A stretch of 64,000 nucleotides of DNA from positions 62,001 through 126,000 of the forward strand of contig NZ_JAAKGP010000004.1 of NCBI RefSeq assembly GCF_011043545.1, given 5' to 3'. This stretch comes from Rhodobacter sp. SGA-6-6 (GTDB lineage Bacteria; Pseudomonadota; Alphaproteobacteria; Rhodobacterales; Rhodobacteraceae). Below, piece after piece: positions 41,462 through 49,744 of this stretch (the stretch's first letter is position 1; every line of letters begins with the position of its first letter). Both the position numbers and the translations under genes were made by a program. Under the pieces are notes generated by a model. The model was not told where the DNA came from, did not search any database, and saw only the letters and a program-made list of their open reading frames with translations.

Positions 41462-42982
41462 TTACGCCCGCTTCATCAGATGCGGCAACAGCGCACCCGA
41501 GGCATGGGGCGTCACCACCACGCCCTTCGCCGACAGGATCGGCTGCACGTATTGCAAGAGCGGGATCACCAGCGCCTCATCGGCGATATACTTGCTGACC
41601 GCCTTCCAGCCCTCGATCCGCTTGGCCTCGTCCTTCTCGCCCCAGAGCGGGTTGATCATGTCGATCAGCTCCTGCCCGTCCCAGACCGAGTGCGGCGACG
41701 GCCCATACATCGCAAACCCGGTCGAGGTGGTCGGATCGGCGACCGAGTTGCCCCAGTTGTAGAAGGCCGCCGGGGCCAGCTGGTCGGCCGCGCGCAACTC
41801 GTAGTGCTTGGCGATCTCGTAGACCTCGATTTCGGCCTCGATCCCGACCTTGCGCCACAGGCCGACGATGGCCTGCACCATCTCGTAATCCTTGGGCTTG
41901 AAGCCCTTGGTGGTCTGGATCTTGAACTTCACCGGATTGTCGACCGAGTAGCCCGAGGCCGCCAGCAGCTCCACCGCCTTCTCGGGGTTGTAGTCCACCG
42001 TGATCGACGGGTCGTAGGCGTCGTATTCCGGCGTCTCCAGCGTGTCGATCTTCACCCCGTAGCCCGACAGCAGCCGGTCGATGATGGTCTGCTTGTCGAT
42101 GGCATGGGCCGCAGCCTTGCGCACGTTCGGATCGGTCATCACTTCGATGTCGTTCAGGAAGATCATGCCGATGTCCGAGACCGGCGCCGCCACCCCGGTC
42201 AGCGTGGCCTTCAGCCGGTCGTATTCCTCATACGGCACCTCCAGCGTGACGTGGGAGTTGCCCGATTCCACCTCGGCCACCCGGGCCGCGGCGTCGGTGA
42301 CGAACTTGATCGTCACCGTCTTGAACTCGGGCGCGCCGCCCCAGTAATTCTCGTTCGCCTTCAGCCGGACGAAGGCGTTGCGCTCGAACTTCTCCACCAT
42401 ATAGGGGCCGGTGCCGATGGGAGCGGCCTCGAAGCCCTCGGCGCCGACCTTCTCGTAATAGGCCTTCGGCAGGACGTAGCCGGTCAGGAAATACATCCAT
42501 TTGAAGATGGTCGGGTCGAACTGCACCACATCGGCGATGACCTTGTTGCCCTCGACCCGGTGGTTGGCCAGCGTGCCCCAGACGAACTGGATCGGGCTGC
42601 CGGTTTCCGGGTTGGCCACCCGGGCCAGGTTCCAGGCCACGTCCTCAGCGGTGAAGTCCGATCCGTCATGCCATTTCACGCCCTCGCGGACGGTCATCCA
42701 GACCTGGGTGTAATCCTCGTTCCAGCCCCATTCGGTCAGCAGGCCGGGGGCGGGCTTCAGGTCGGGCTGCTGCAGGATGAACTGGTCGAAGACCGACTGG
42801 TAGATGCCCTGGATCGTCGGGTTCACCGCGCTCGGCCCGACGGTCGGGTCCCAGCTGGGCAGGGTGACGTTGTAGGCGATCACCAGCTCGTCGATCTGTT
42901 GCGCCAGCGCCGGCAGGCCGAAGGCGCCAAGCGCGGTGCCGGCCACTGACAGTTTCAGCATCGTTCTGCGGTTGAGGTTCAT
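41462..42982 (-). CDS. Extracellular solute-binding protein, family 5 (DppA/OppA-like)
   Basis: Periplasmic receptor of the importer, 506 residues. The leader MNLNRRTMLKLSVAGTALGA has a twin-arginine-like RRTMLKL and cleavage after ALA near residue 27, so Tat export is possible. The SBP_bac_5 fold follows: GLLTEWGWNEDYTQVWMTVREGVKWHDGSDFTAEDV, APIGTGPYMVEKFE and NENYWGGAPEFKTVTIKFV are typical. Family 5 proteins bind peptides, opines, nickel chelates or aromatic conjugates, so the ligand is open. It lies 35 bases after the FAD oxidoreductase gene, in the same direction. Confidence 0.92.
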   Translation of the reverse strand: MNLNRRTMLKLSVAGTALGAFGLPALAQQIDELVIAYNVTLPSWDPTVGPSAVNPTIQGIYQSVFDQFILQQPDLKPAPGLLTEWGWNEDYTQVWMTVREGVKWHDGSDFTAEDVAWNLARVANPETGSPIQFVWGTLANHRVEGNKVIADVVQFDPTIFKWMYFLTGYVLPKAYYEKVGAEGFEAAPIGTGPYMVEKFERNAFVRLKANENYWGGAPEFKTVTIKFVTDAAARVAEVESGNSHVTLEVPYEEYDRLKATLTGVAAPVSDIGMIFLNDIEVMTDPNVRKAAAHAIDKQTIIDRLLSGYGVKIDTLETPEYDAYDPSITVDYNPEKAVELLAASGYSVDNPVKFKIQTTKGFKPKDYEMVQAIVGLWRKVGIEAEIEVYEIAKHYELRAADQLAPAAFYNWGNSVADPTTSTGFAMYGPSPHSVWDGQELIDMINPLWGEKDEAKRIEGWKAVSKYIADEALVIPLLQYVQPILSAKGVVVTPHASGALLPHLMKRA

Positions 42983-43017
42983 GGTCGTTTCCCTGTTGGT
43001 GGTTCTTTTGTCTTTGT

Positions 43018-44586
43018 TCACTTGCCGGCGAGCCTTTGCGCCAGCATCCATCCCGGCCCGGCCCCGGTGCCTGCCCCGGGCCAGACGGCCGCCCCGGTCA
43101 GGTGCAGGTTCTGCAGCGCGGTGGAGCCGTCGGCATGGCCCCGCGCCGGGCGGAAGAGGAAGTTCTGGCTCAGGTGATGGCTGCCGCAGACCTGGTCGCC
43201 GCCGACGAGGTTGGGGTTGTCGGCCTCCAGCTCCGCCGGCGAGACGATCCGCTTGCCGAGAATCTTCGCCCGCGTGCCGGGCGCATAGCGCTCCAGGATG
43301 TCCAGCGCGCGTTCCGCGAAGGGCTCCGCCGCTTCGGCCCAGTCGGTCGCGGCGATCTGCCCGGCGGCATCGCCCCTGATCGCGCCGGGCGCCATCCGCA
43401 CCTGCACCCACAGCACGTGCTTGCCCTCCGGCGCGCGGGAAGGGTCCTGCCCGGTCGGCTGGCCGACGACCAGAACCGGCTCGTCCGGCAACAGCCCCGC
43501 CACCGCCTGCTGGTAGGTCTTCGCCATCTGGTCCAGGCTCGGGGCCAGATGGACATAGGCATAGCGCTGCAACTGCGCTCCGGCGGTCCAGTCCGGCAGG
43601 CCCTCCATCGCCAGATGGATCATCATCGTCCCCGGCGCATGGACGTAGCCGCGCATCGCCTGATCGAAGGCAGGCTTGGTCTCCCCGGTCAACCGCAACA
43701 GGCCCGAGGGCGCGACGCCGGCGATCACCGCCCTCGCGGCCGTCACCTGCCGGCCGTCCGCCAGCTCGATCCCGGTGGCACGGGTGCCGTCATGCAGGAT
43801 GCGGGTGACGGCCACCCCGATCTCCACCACGGCACCGCGCGCCTCGATGGCCGCCACCAGCGCCTTGACGATGGTATCCGCCCCGCCCTTGCCGAGCGCC
43901 ATGCCGAAGGCTTGGCCCGCCATGCCCTCCAGATAGGGAAACAGCCCGCCGCCGGCGATGTCGGGCGCGAAGTCCAGATGCAGCCCCCAGGCACCCAGCA
44001 TCGCCTGCACCTTCGGCGACTCGAAGGTCCCGGTCAGGAAACGGCGCGGCGACTGCAGCAGGAACTGCGCCAGATCGAGGCTGCCCGAAATGCCGCGGCT
44101 GCGAAGTGTTTTGAACATGAAAGATGCAACTGCACGAAACCGCATCGGGCTGCCCAGAAGCCCGAACAGCGATTCGGCCCGCGCCGGGAAGCCGGCCAGC
44201 AGCGACACCCATGTCGCGGCATCCTGCGCCGAATGCGCGGCGATGGCGGCCCTGGTCTCGGCCAGGTCGGTCGATACCCCGACCCAGGAGCCATCGGGAA
44301 AGGCCGAGGCGAAGGGGCGCGACACCGGCACGAAATCGCAGCCCTTCGCCGCCAGTTCCGCGCCATAAGCCTTGAAAAACGCCGATCCGGCGAAAAGCGA
44401 CAGGTTCATCGCCGCCCAGTCGTGGCGGTATCCGGGCAAGGTGTATTCGCCAGTCTTCACCGCCCCGCCGGCCACAGCGGCCTGCTCGAAGACCCCGACC
44501 TTCCAGCCCCTGGCGGCAAGATACAGCGCGGCGGCAAGCGCGTTGTGGCCTGCCCCGATCAGCACCGCATCGAAGGTCTCGGCCAT
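43018..44586 (-). CDS. Phytoene-desaturase-like FAD oxidoreductase (first of two)
   Basis: A 522-residue flavoprotein of the carotenoid-desaturase/amine-oxidase fold. The FAD loop FDAVLIGAGHNALAAALYLAARGWKVGVFE starts at residue 5; the third Gly of GxGxxG is Ala. GGAVKTGEYTLPGYRHD follows, and HLTGAAVWPGAGTGAGPGWMLA is the C-terminal FAD motif. Carotenoid genes are absent, so this is a desaturase-like enzyme of another pathway; such proteins dehydrogenate small acids or amines. It leads the operon with the ABC importer and is divergent from the cyclase gene. A paralogue lies at 45575, which suggests that both act on the imported compound. Confidence 0.85.
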   Translation of the reverse strand: MAETFDAVLIGAGHNALAAALYLAARGWKVGVFEQAAVAGGAVKTGEYTLPGYRHDWAAMNLSLFAGSAFFKAYGAELAAKGCDFVPVSRPFASAFPDGSWVGVSTDLAETRAAIAAHSAQDAATWVSLLAGFPARAESLFGLLGSPMRFRAVASFMFKTLRSRGISGSLDLAQFLLQSPRRFLTGTFESPKVQAMLGAWGLHLDFAPDIAGGGLFPYLEGMAGQAFGMALGKGGADTIVKALVAAIEARGAVVEIGVAVTRILHDGTRATGIELADGRQVTAARAVIAGVAPSGLLRLTGETKPAFDQAMRGYVHAPGTMMIHLAMEGLPDWTAGAQLQRYAYVHLAPSLDQMAKTYQQAVAGLLPDEPVLVVGQPTGQDPSRAPEGKHVLWVQVRMAPGAIRGDAAGQIAATDWAEAAEPFAERALDILERYAPGTRAKILGKRIVSPAELEADNPNLVGGDQVCGSHHLSQNFLFRPARGHADGSTALQNLHLTGAAVWPGAGTGAGPGWMLAQRLAGK

Positions 44587-44611
44587 CCCCACCCCTGCCT
44601 GGCTTGCCCGC

Positions 44612-44645
44612 TTGACGTTATGATAATTGCAAATGCATCTAAATC
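44612..44645. promoter_or_regulatory. AT-rich island in the divergent promoter region
   Basis: The 192-base spacer between the FAD gene (minus) and the cyclase gene (plus) has one AT-rich patch with TTGACG (44612-44617) and TGCAAATGCA (44628-44637), an imperfect inverted repeat. It is the likely place for the two promoters and for the MarR protein encoded at 47128. No convincing -10 could be assigned. Confidence 0.3.
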
Positions 44646-44778
44646 TGTCTAGCATGATTCTGGCAGACGACAGCCGGATCGCCGCAGGGGCCAGCCATCT
44701 TCCTTCCGTCTCCCCGCGCCTTCCTTCCGTCGTCACGCTGCATCGCAGAAAGGCCGAAGGCCGCAGAGGGAGAGAGAG

Positions 44779-45570
44779 ATGACTTCAGCGAATGTGCTGA
44801 CTGAGCTTGCCGGGATGATCGCCTCGGGCGGGATCGAGGTGGTGGATTGCACGGGCATCCTCGGCCCGGAGACGCCGCTCCTGAAGCTGCCGCCGGAGCT
44901 GGCGAAGGACACCCCGCCGATCAAGATTCACCGCATCAGCGAATACGATCAGGACGGGCCGTTCTGGGCCTGGAACTGGCTGGAACTGGGCGAGCATTCG
45001 GGCACCCATTTCGACGCGCCGCACCACTGGATCACCGGCAAGGACTATGCCGACGGCTATACCGACACCCTGCCGGTGCAGCGGCTGATCGCGCCGGTCA
45101 ACGTGCTGGATTTCTCGAAGGAATGTTCGGAAAACCCCGACTTCCTGCTGACCATCGACCATGTGAAGGCCTGGGAGGCCAGGCACGGCGAGATCAAGGC
45201 CGGCGAGTGGGTCGTCCTGCGCTCCGACTGGGACAGCCGCGCCCATGACGAGAACCTGTTCCTGAACGCCGACGCCACCGGCCCGCATACCCCGGGGCCG
45301 ACCGCCGAGGTGATCGAATACCTGATCGGAAAAGGCATCGTCGGTTGGGGCAGCCAGTGCATCGGCACCGACGCGGGGCAGGCCGGCGGCATGACCCCGC
45401 CCTTCCCGGCGCACAACCTCTTGCACAAGAACAACCGCTACGGTCTGGCCTCGCTGGCCAACCTCGGCAAGCTGCCGGCCAAGGGCGCGATCCTGATCGC
45501 GGCGCCCTTGAAGATCAAGAACGGCACCGGCTCGCCCATCCGGGCGCTGGCGCTGGTTCCGCGGGGGTAA
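44779..45570 (+). CDS. Metal-dependent cyclase/hydrolase (kynurenine formamidase/isatin hydrolase family)
   Basis: A 263-residue cytoplasmic hydrolase of PF04199. The metal motif is LGEHSGTHFDAPHHW (about 71-85), the H-x-G-T-H-x-D-x-P-x-H signature with its His and Asp ligands. GEWVVLRSDWDSR and IGTDAGQAGG are conserved behind it. Characterised members open N-formylkynurenine, isatin or lactone/amide rings. It is first in the operon with the second FAD enzyme, MarR and the ferredoxin oxidoreductase subunits. Opening of an oxidised ring before 2-oxo-acid decarboxylation would fit, but the substrate is inferred. Confidence 0.88.
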   Translation: MTSANVLTELAGMIASGGIEVVDCTGILGPETPLLKLPPELAKDTPPIKIHRISEYDQDGPFWAWNWLELGEHSGTHFDAPHHWITGKDYADGYTDTLPVQRLIAPVNVLDFSKECSENPDFLLTIDHVKAWEARHGEIKAGEWVVLRSDWDSRAHDENLFLNADATGPHTPGPTAEVIEYLIGKGIVGWGSQCIGTDAGQAGGMTPPFPAHNLLHKNNRYGLASLANLGKLPAKGAILIAAPLKIKNGTGSPIRALALVPRG

Positions 45571-45574
45571 GGCC

Positions 45575-47131
45575 GTGGCCGTCGATCACGTCGTCATCGG
45601 GTCGGGCATCAACGGGCTGGTCGCGGCCAGCCTGCTGGCGCTGAAGGGCGACCGGGTGCTGGTGCTGGAACGCGAAAGCGTCCCCGGCGGCTGCATGAGG
45701 ACCGAGGAACTGGCCCCCGGCTACCTGCATGACGTGATGGCGGCCACCTTCGTGCTGTTCATGACCTCTCCGGCGGGGGCCACGCTCGGCCCCCACCTGG
45801 CCCGTCACGGCTTCGACTACTGCCATACGCCGCACCCGACCGCCGTGCTGCGGCCGGGCGGCGAGGCCGCGGTGCTGGCGATGGACCGGGCGGCCAATCT
45901 GGCGGCGCTGAACGCGCTGGCCCCGGGCGACGGCGATGCCTTCGCCGCGGATGCCGACAGGGTGGCGGCGGATGCGCCGTTCCTGTTCGCGCTGCTGGGG
46001 CAAAGGCTGTGGTCCTGGCCGATGGCGAAACTGCTGTTCGGGCAGGTCCGCAAGCGGGGCCTGCGGGGCCTTGCCGGCTGGTTCGGCCAGCAGCTGGACC
46101 CGATGCGCGGCTGGCTGGACAGCCGCTTCGACAGCGACACCACCAAGGCCCTGTTCGCCCCCTGGGCGCTGCATTGCGGGCTGACGGTCAGCGACGCCTA
46201 TTCCGGCGCCATGGGCCGCGTCGTCGCCTTCGCGCTGGAAGCCGCCGGCGCGCCCATCGTCAAGGGCGGCTCGGGCCATGCCGCCCGCGCCTTCGCGGCG
46301 CTGATCGCCGAAAAGGGCGGCGAGGTCCGCTGCGGTGCGGATGTGGACCGGATAACCGTTCACAATGGCCGGGTGACCGGCGTCCGGCTGGCGAATGGCG
46401 AGGAGATCGCCACGAAATCCGTCCTCGCCTCGGTCGCGCCGGGGCAGCTTTACGACCGGCTTCTCGACGGGGTGAACCTGCCCGAGGACCGCGCCGCCGC
46501 AAGGCGTTTCCGCCATGGCCGCGGCAACTTCCAGCTTCATTTCGCGCTGGATACGGTGCCGGAATGGCTGACGCCGGGCCTTGACCAGGTGGCGCTGATC
46601 CACCTGACCGACGGGCTGGACGCGGTGTCCAAATCCTCGAACGAGGCCGAGCGCGGGCTGTTGCCGGTGACCCCGACGATCTGCGTCGGCCAGCCCTCCC
46701 GCCTCGACCCCAGCCGCTGCCCCGAGGGCAAGGCGGTGCTGTGGCTGCAGATCCCCGATGCGCCGCGCGTGATCAAGGGCGATGCCGCCGGAGAGATCGC
46801 AGGCACCGACTGGGACGAGGTGCGCGAAACCTTCGCCGACCGGCTGCAAGCCATCCTCTCCCGCCATATCAAGGGTTTCGACAGGCTGGTCCTCGCCCGC
46901 AAGGCCTATAGCCCCAGGGACCTGGAGCGGATGAACGTCAACCTCGTCGGCGGCGATCCCTATGGCGGGCATTGCGGCGTCGACCAGTTCTTCCTCTGGC
47001 GCCCCTTCGCCCATTCCACCAATGGCGAAGGCCCGGTCCGCGGGTTGATCCACATCGGCGCCTCCACCCATCCCGGCCCGGGCCTCGGCGGCGGCTCGGG
47101 CTTCAACGCGGCGAAAAGGCTGGGCGCATGA
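45575..47131 (+). CDS. Phytoene-desaturase-like FAD oxidoreductase (second of two)
   Basis: A 518-residue flavoprotein, paralogous to the gene at 43018. FAD loop DHVVIGSGINGLVAASLLALKG at residue 4, GGCMRTEELAPGYLHDV, and the C-terminal GLIHIGASTHPGPGLGGGSG motif. Shared stretches such as VGQPSRLDPSRCPEGKAVLWLQ (VGQPTGQDPSRAPEGKHVLWVQ in the first) show common descent. It starts with GTG four bases after the cyclase stop, and its stop overlaps the MarR ATG. It lies in the operon divergent from the importer. Probably a desaturase or oxidase of the imported acid; details unknown. Confidence 0.85.
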   Translation: MAVDHVVIGSGINGLVAASLLALKGDRVLVLERESVPGGCMRTEELAPGYLHDVMAATFVLFMTSPAGATLGPHLARHGFDYCHTPHPTAVLRPGGEAAVLAMDRAANLAALNALAPGDGDAFAADADRVAADAPFLFALLGQRLWSWPMAKLLFGQVRKRGLRGLAGWFGQQLDPMRGWLDSRFDSDTTKALFAPWALHCGLTVSDAYSGAMGRVVAFALEAAGAPIVKGGSGHAARAFAALIAEKGGEVRCGADVDRITVHNGRVTGVRLANGEEIATKSVLASVAPGQLYDRLLDGVNLPEDRAAARRFRHGRGNFQLHFALDTVPEWLTPGLDQVALIHLTDGLDAVSKSSNEAERGLLPVTPTICVGQPSRLDPSRCPEGKAVLWLQIPDAPRVIKGDAAGEIAGTDWDEVRETFADRLQAILSRHIKGFDRLVLARKAYSPRDLERMNVNLVGGDPYGGHCGVDQFFLWRPFAHSTNGEGPVRGLIHIGASTHPGPGLGGGSGFNAAKRLGA

Positions 47132-47601
47132 ACGACGAGACCCCTACCCCGACGCAACGGCTGGGCGAGATCGGGCTGACCAATTTCGCCCCCTATCTGA
47201 TGAACCGCATCATGGGCCGCTACAACGCCTCGCTGCGCGAGGAGGTGGCGGGCCTCGGCCTGACCACGCCGAAGATGCGGGCGCTGGCGGTGCTGTCGGT
47301 GGTGGAGGCGCCGCTGATCCGCGAACTGGCGGTCTATACCGTCACCGACCCCAGCACGCTGAGCCGGGCGCTGGACCAGCTGCAGGCCGACGGGATGATC
47401 CGGCGCGAAGCCGACAGCGCCGACAGCCGCGCCGTCCGGGTCTACATCACCGAAACCGGCCGCGCGGCCTTCGAGCAGCTCTGGCCGCATATGGCGGTGG
47501 CGCAGGCCCGGATGTTCCGCGGCATCCCCGAGGAAGAACGCCGGGCCTTCGTCGGCACCTTGCAGAAGATGCTGGCCAATATCCGCAAGCACGAGATCTG
47601 A
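47128..47601 (+). CDS. MarR-family transcriptional regulator
   Basis: A 157-residue dimeric winged-helix regulator. LTTPKMRALAVLSVVEAPLIRELAVYTVTDPSTLSRALDQL covers helices 2-4 with the recognition helix, and ADSRAVRVYITETGRAAF is the wing; the DSR motif is typical. It is embedded in the operon, overlapping the FAD gene by four bases and followed four bases later by iorA, so it is made with the enzymes. That suggests local, substrate-sensitive control of the divergent promoters at 44.6 kb. The effector is unknown. Confidence 0.9.
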   Translation: MNDETPTPTQRLGEIGLTNFAPYLMNRIMGRYNASLREEVAGLGLTTPKMRALAVLSVVEAPLIRELAVYTVTDPSTLSRALDQLQADGMIRREADSADSRAVRVYITETGRAAFEQLWPHMAVAQARMFRGIPEEERRAFVGTLQKMLANIRKHEI

Positions 47602-47605
47602 GACA

Positions 47606-49744
47606 ATGGCAGAACGCAGCTTCAAGGCAGAGGTCGAGCATCTTCGCAAGGGCGAGGGCGAGGTCTTCACCGGCGAGGGCATCCTGGCGCTGACCAAGGC
47701 GCTTCTGGAAAACGGCGTGGGATACGTCGGCGGCTACCAGGGCGCGCCGATTTCCCACCTGATGGACGTTCTGGCCGATGCCGAGGACCTGATGGCCGAG
47801 CTTGGCATCCGCTTCGAGGCCAATGCCAACGAGGCGGCGGCGGCGGCGATGCTGGCGGCCTCGGTCCACTACCCGATCCGCGGCGCGGTGACGTTCAAGG
47901 GGCCGGTCGGGGTGAACGTGGCCTCGGATGCCTTGGCGAACCTTGCCTCCTCCGGGGTGACCGGCGGCGCACTGGTGATCGTGGGCGAGGATTACGGCGA
48001 AGGCTCCTCGATTATGCAGGAACGCAGCCACGCCTTCGCGATGAAATCGCAGTTCTGGCTCCTGGACCCGCGGCCCAACCTGCCCTCCATCGTCAAGGCG
48101 GTCGGCGACGGGTTCGAGCTGTCGGAAGTCTCGAACACGCCGGTGATGCTGATGGTCCGCATCCGCTCCTGCCATGTCACCGGCCAGTTCACCTGCCGCG
48201 ACAACCGCCCGCCCGCGCTGTCCCCGCGCGAAGCCTTGTCGAACCCGCGTTCGGATTTCGCCCGCGTGGTGCTGCCACCGATGTCCTACCGGCACGAGTT
48301 GGACAAGGTGGAGAACCGCTGGCCGAATGCCGAGAGGTTCATCCTCGACCGGCAGCTGAACGAATTCTTCGGGCAGGAAGGCCGCACCGGCATCATCTGT
48401 CAGGGCGGCATGTATAACGGCGTGATCCGGGCGCTGCAAAGGCTGGGCCTCGCCGACCTGCATGGCGAGACCGAGATTCCGATCTATTGCCTGAACGTCT
48501 GCTATCCCCTTGTCCAGTCCGAGTTCCTCAGCTTCTGCGAGGGCAAGGATCATGTGCTGGTGGTCGAGGAAGGCCAGCCCGCCTTCATCGAGGACCAGCT
48601 GGCCGCCTTCCTCTATCGCGCCGGGTCCCGGGTGAAGCTGCACGGCAAGGGCGTCTTCCCCATCGCCGGGGAATACACCGGGCAGGTGATGCTGGATGCG
48701 CTTTCCGCCTTCCTGCGCGAGGCCGCACCGGAGATGCTGCCCGCCACCGTCCGCGCGCCCAACGACGACAAGCCGAATCTGCCGGACCTGACCAAGGTGG
48801 TGCCGATCCGCCCGCCGGGCTTCTGCACCGGCTGCCCGGAGCGGCCGATCTTCGCCTCGTTGAAGCTGGTGGAGCAGGAACTGGGCAAGCACCAGATCAG
48901 CGCCGACATCGGCTGCCACCTGTTCGGCTCTCTCCCGCCGTTCGAGATCGGCGGGGCGACCATGGGTTACGGCCTCGGCCCGGCAGCGAACGGCGCCTTC
49001 GACGGCGGCGGCAAGACCCGCCCGATTTCCATCATCGGCGACGGGGGGTTCTGGCACAACGGACTATCGTCCTCGATCGGCAACATGGTCTACAACAAGT
49101 CGGACGGGCTGGTGGTGGTGGTGGACAACTACTACTCCGCCGCGACGGGTGGGCAGGACGTGATGTCCAGCCGGGCCGACAATGCAACCAAGGCCACCCA
49201 GCACCCGATTGCCGATGCGGTGAAGGGCGTGGGCGTCAAATGGGTGCGCCAGATCGACCGCACCTATGACGTGCCGAAACTGCGCGCCACCCTCCGCGAG
49301 GCGCTGACCACCACCGAGCCGGGACCGAAGGTCATCGTCGCCTCATCGGAGTGCATGTTGAACAAGCAGCGCCGGGAAAAACCCTTGCGCGCCAAGGCGA
49401 TCAAGGAGGGCCGCCGGGTCGAGGCCCCCCGCTTCGGCGTCGACGAGGCCGTCTGCACCGGCGACCACGCCTGCATGAGGCTGTCCGGCTGCCCCTCGCT
49501 GGGCCTGAAGCACACCGGCGATCCTTTGCGCGACGATCCGGTGGCGCATATCGACCAGACCTGCGTCGGCTGCGGCAATTGCGGCGAGGTGGCGGATGCC
49601 GCCGTGCTGTGCCCCAGCTTCTACCGCGCCGATGTGGTGCACAATCCCGGCGGGTTCGAGAAATGGTGGGCCGGGGTCCGCGCCGGCCTGATCGGCTGGC
49701 TGGCCCGTCGGCGCAGCGCCCGAAGGCTGGAGTTTTCCGCATGA
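47606..49744 (+). CDS. iorA: Indolepyruvate ferredoxin oxidoreductase, alpha subunit
   Basis: TPP-dependent 2-oxo-acid:ferredoxin oxidoreductase subunit, 712 residues, decarboxylating arylpyruvates to acyl-CoA. The N-terminal pyrimidine-binding domain (EGILALTKALLENGVGYVGGYQGAP) and C-terminal TPP domain (IIGDGGFWHNGLSSSIGN...VVVVDN) are present. A ferredoxin-like tail holds Cys617, Cys623, Cys629 and Cys653, Cys656, Cys659, Cys669. In the first motif, CTGDHACMRLSGCP, Asp620 stands where the second cysteine belongs, so cluster I may be Asp-ligated or 3Fe-4S. It overlaps iorB by four bases. Indole compounds are the name-giving substrates; other aryl-2-oxo acids are possible. Confidence 0.9.
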   Translation: MAERSFKAEVEHLRKGEGEVFTGEGILALTKALLENGVGYVGGYQGAPISHLMDVLADAEDLMAELGIRFEANANEAAAAAMLAASVHYPIRGAVTFKGPVGVNVASDALANLASSGVTGGALVIVGEDYGEGSSIMQERSHAFAMKSQFWLLDPRPNLPSIVKAVGDGFELSEVSNTPVMLMVRIRSCHVTGQFTCRDNRPPALSPREALSNPRSDFARVVLPPMSYRHELDKVENRWPNAERFILDRQLNEFFGQEGRTGIICQGGMYNGVIRALQRLGLADLHGETEIPIYCLNVCYPLVQSEFLSFCEGKDHVLVVEEGQPAFIEDQLAAFLYRAGSRVKLHGKGVFPIAGEYTGQVMLDALSAFLREAAPEMLPATVRAPNDDKPNLPDLTKVVPIRPPGFCTGCPERPIFASLKLVEQELGKHQISADIGCHLFGSLPPFEIGGATMGYGLGPAANGAFDGGGKTRPISIIGDGGFWHNGLSSSIGNMVYNKSDGLVVVVDNYYSAATGGQDVMSSRADNATKATQHPIADAVKGVGVKWVRQIDRTYDVPKLRATLREALTTTEPGPKVIVASSECMLNKQRREKPLRAKAIKEGRRVEAPRFGVDEAVCTGDHACMRLSGCPSLGLKHTGDPLRDDPVAHIDQTCVGCGNCGEVADAAVLCPSFYRADVVHNPGGFEKWWAGVRAGLIGWLARRRSARRLEFSA

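Noticed and set aside
43018-47131. Carotenoid biosynthesis (crtI-like) assignment for the two FAD genes
   Set aside because: No crtB, crtE or other carotenoid gene is present, and the neighbours are an importer, a hydrolase and IorAB. The likeness is to the wider desaturase-like flavoprotein family.
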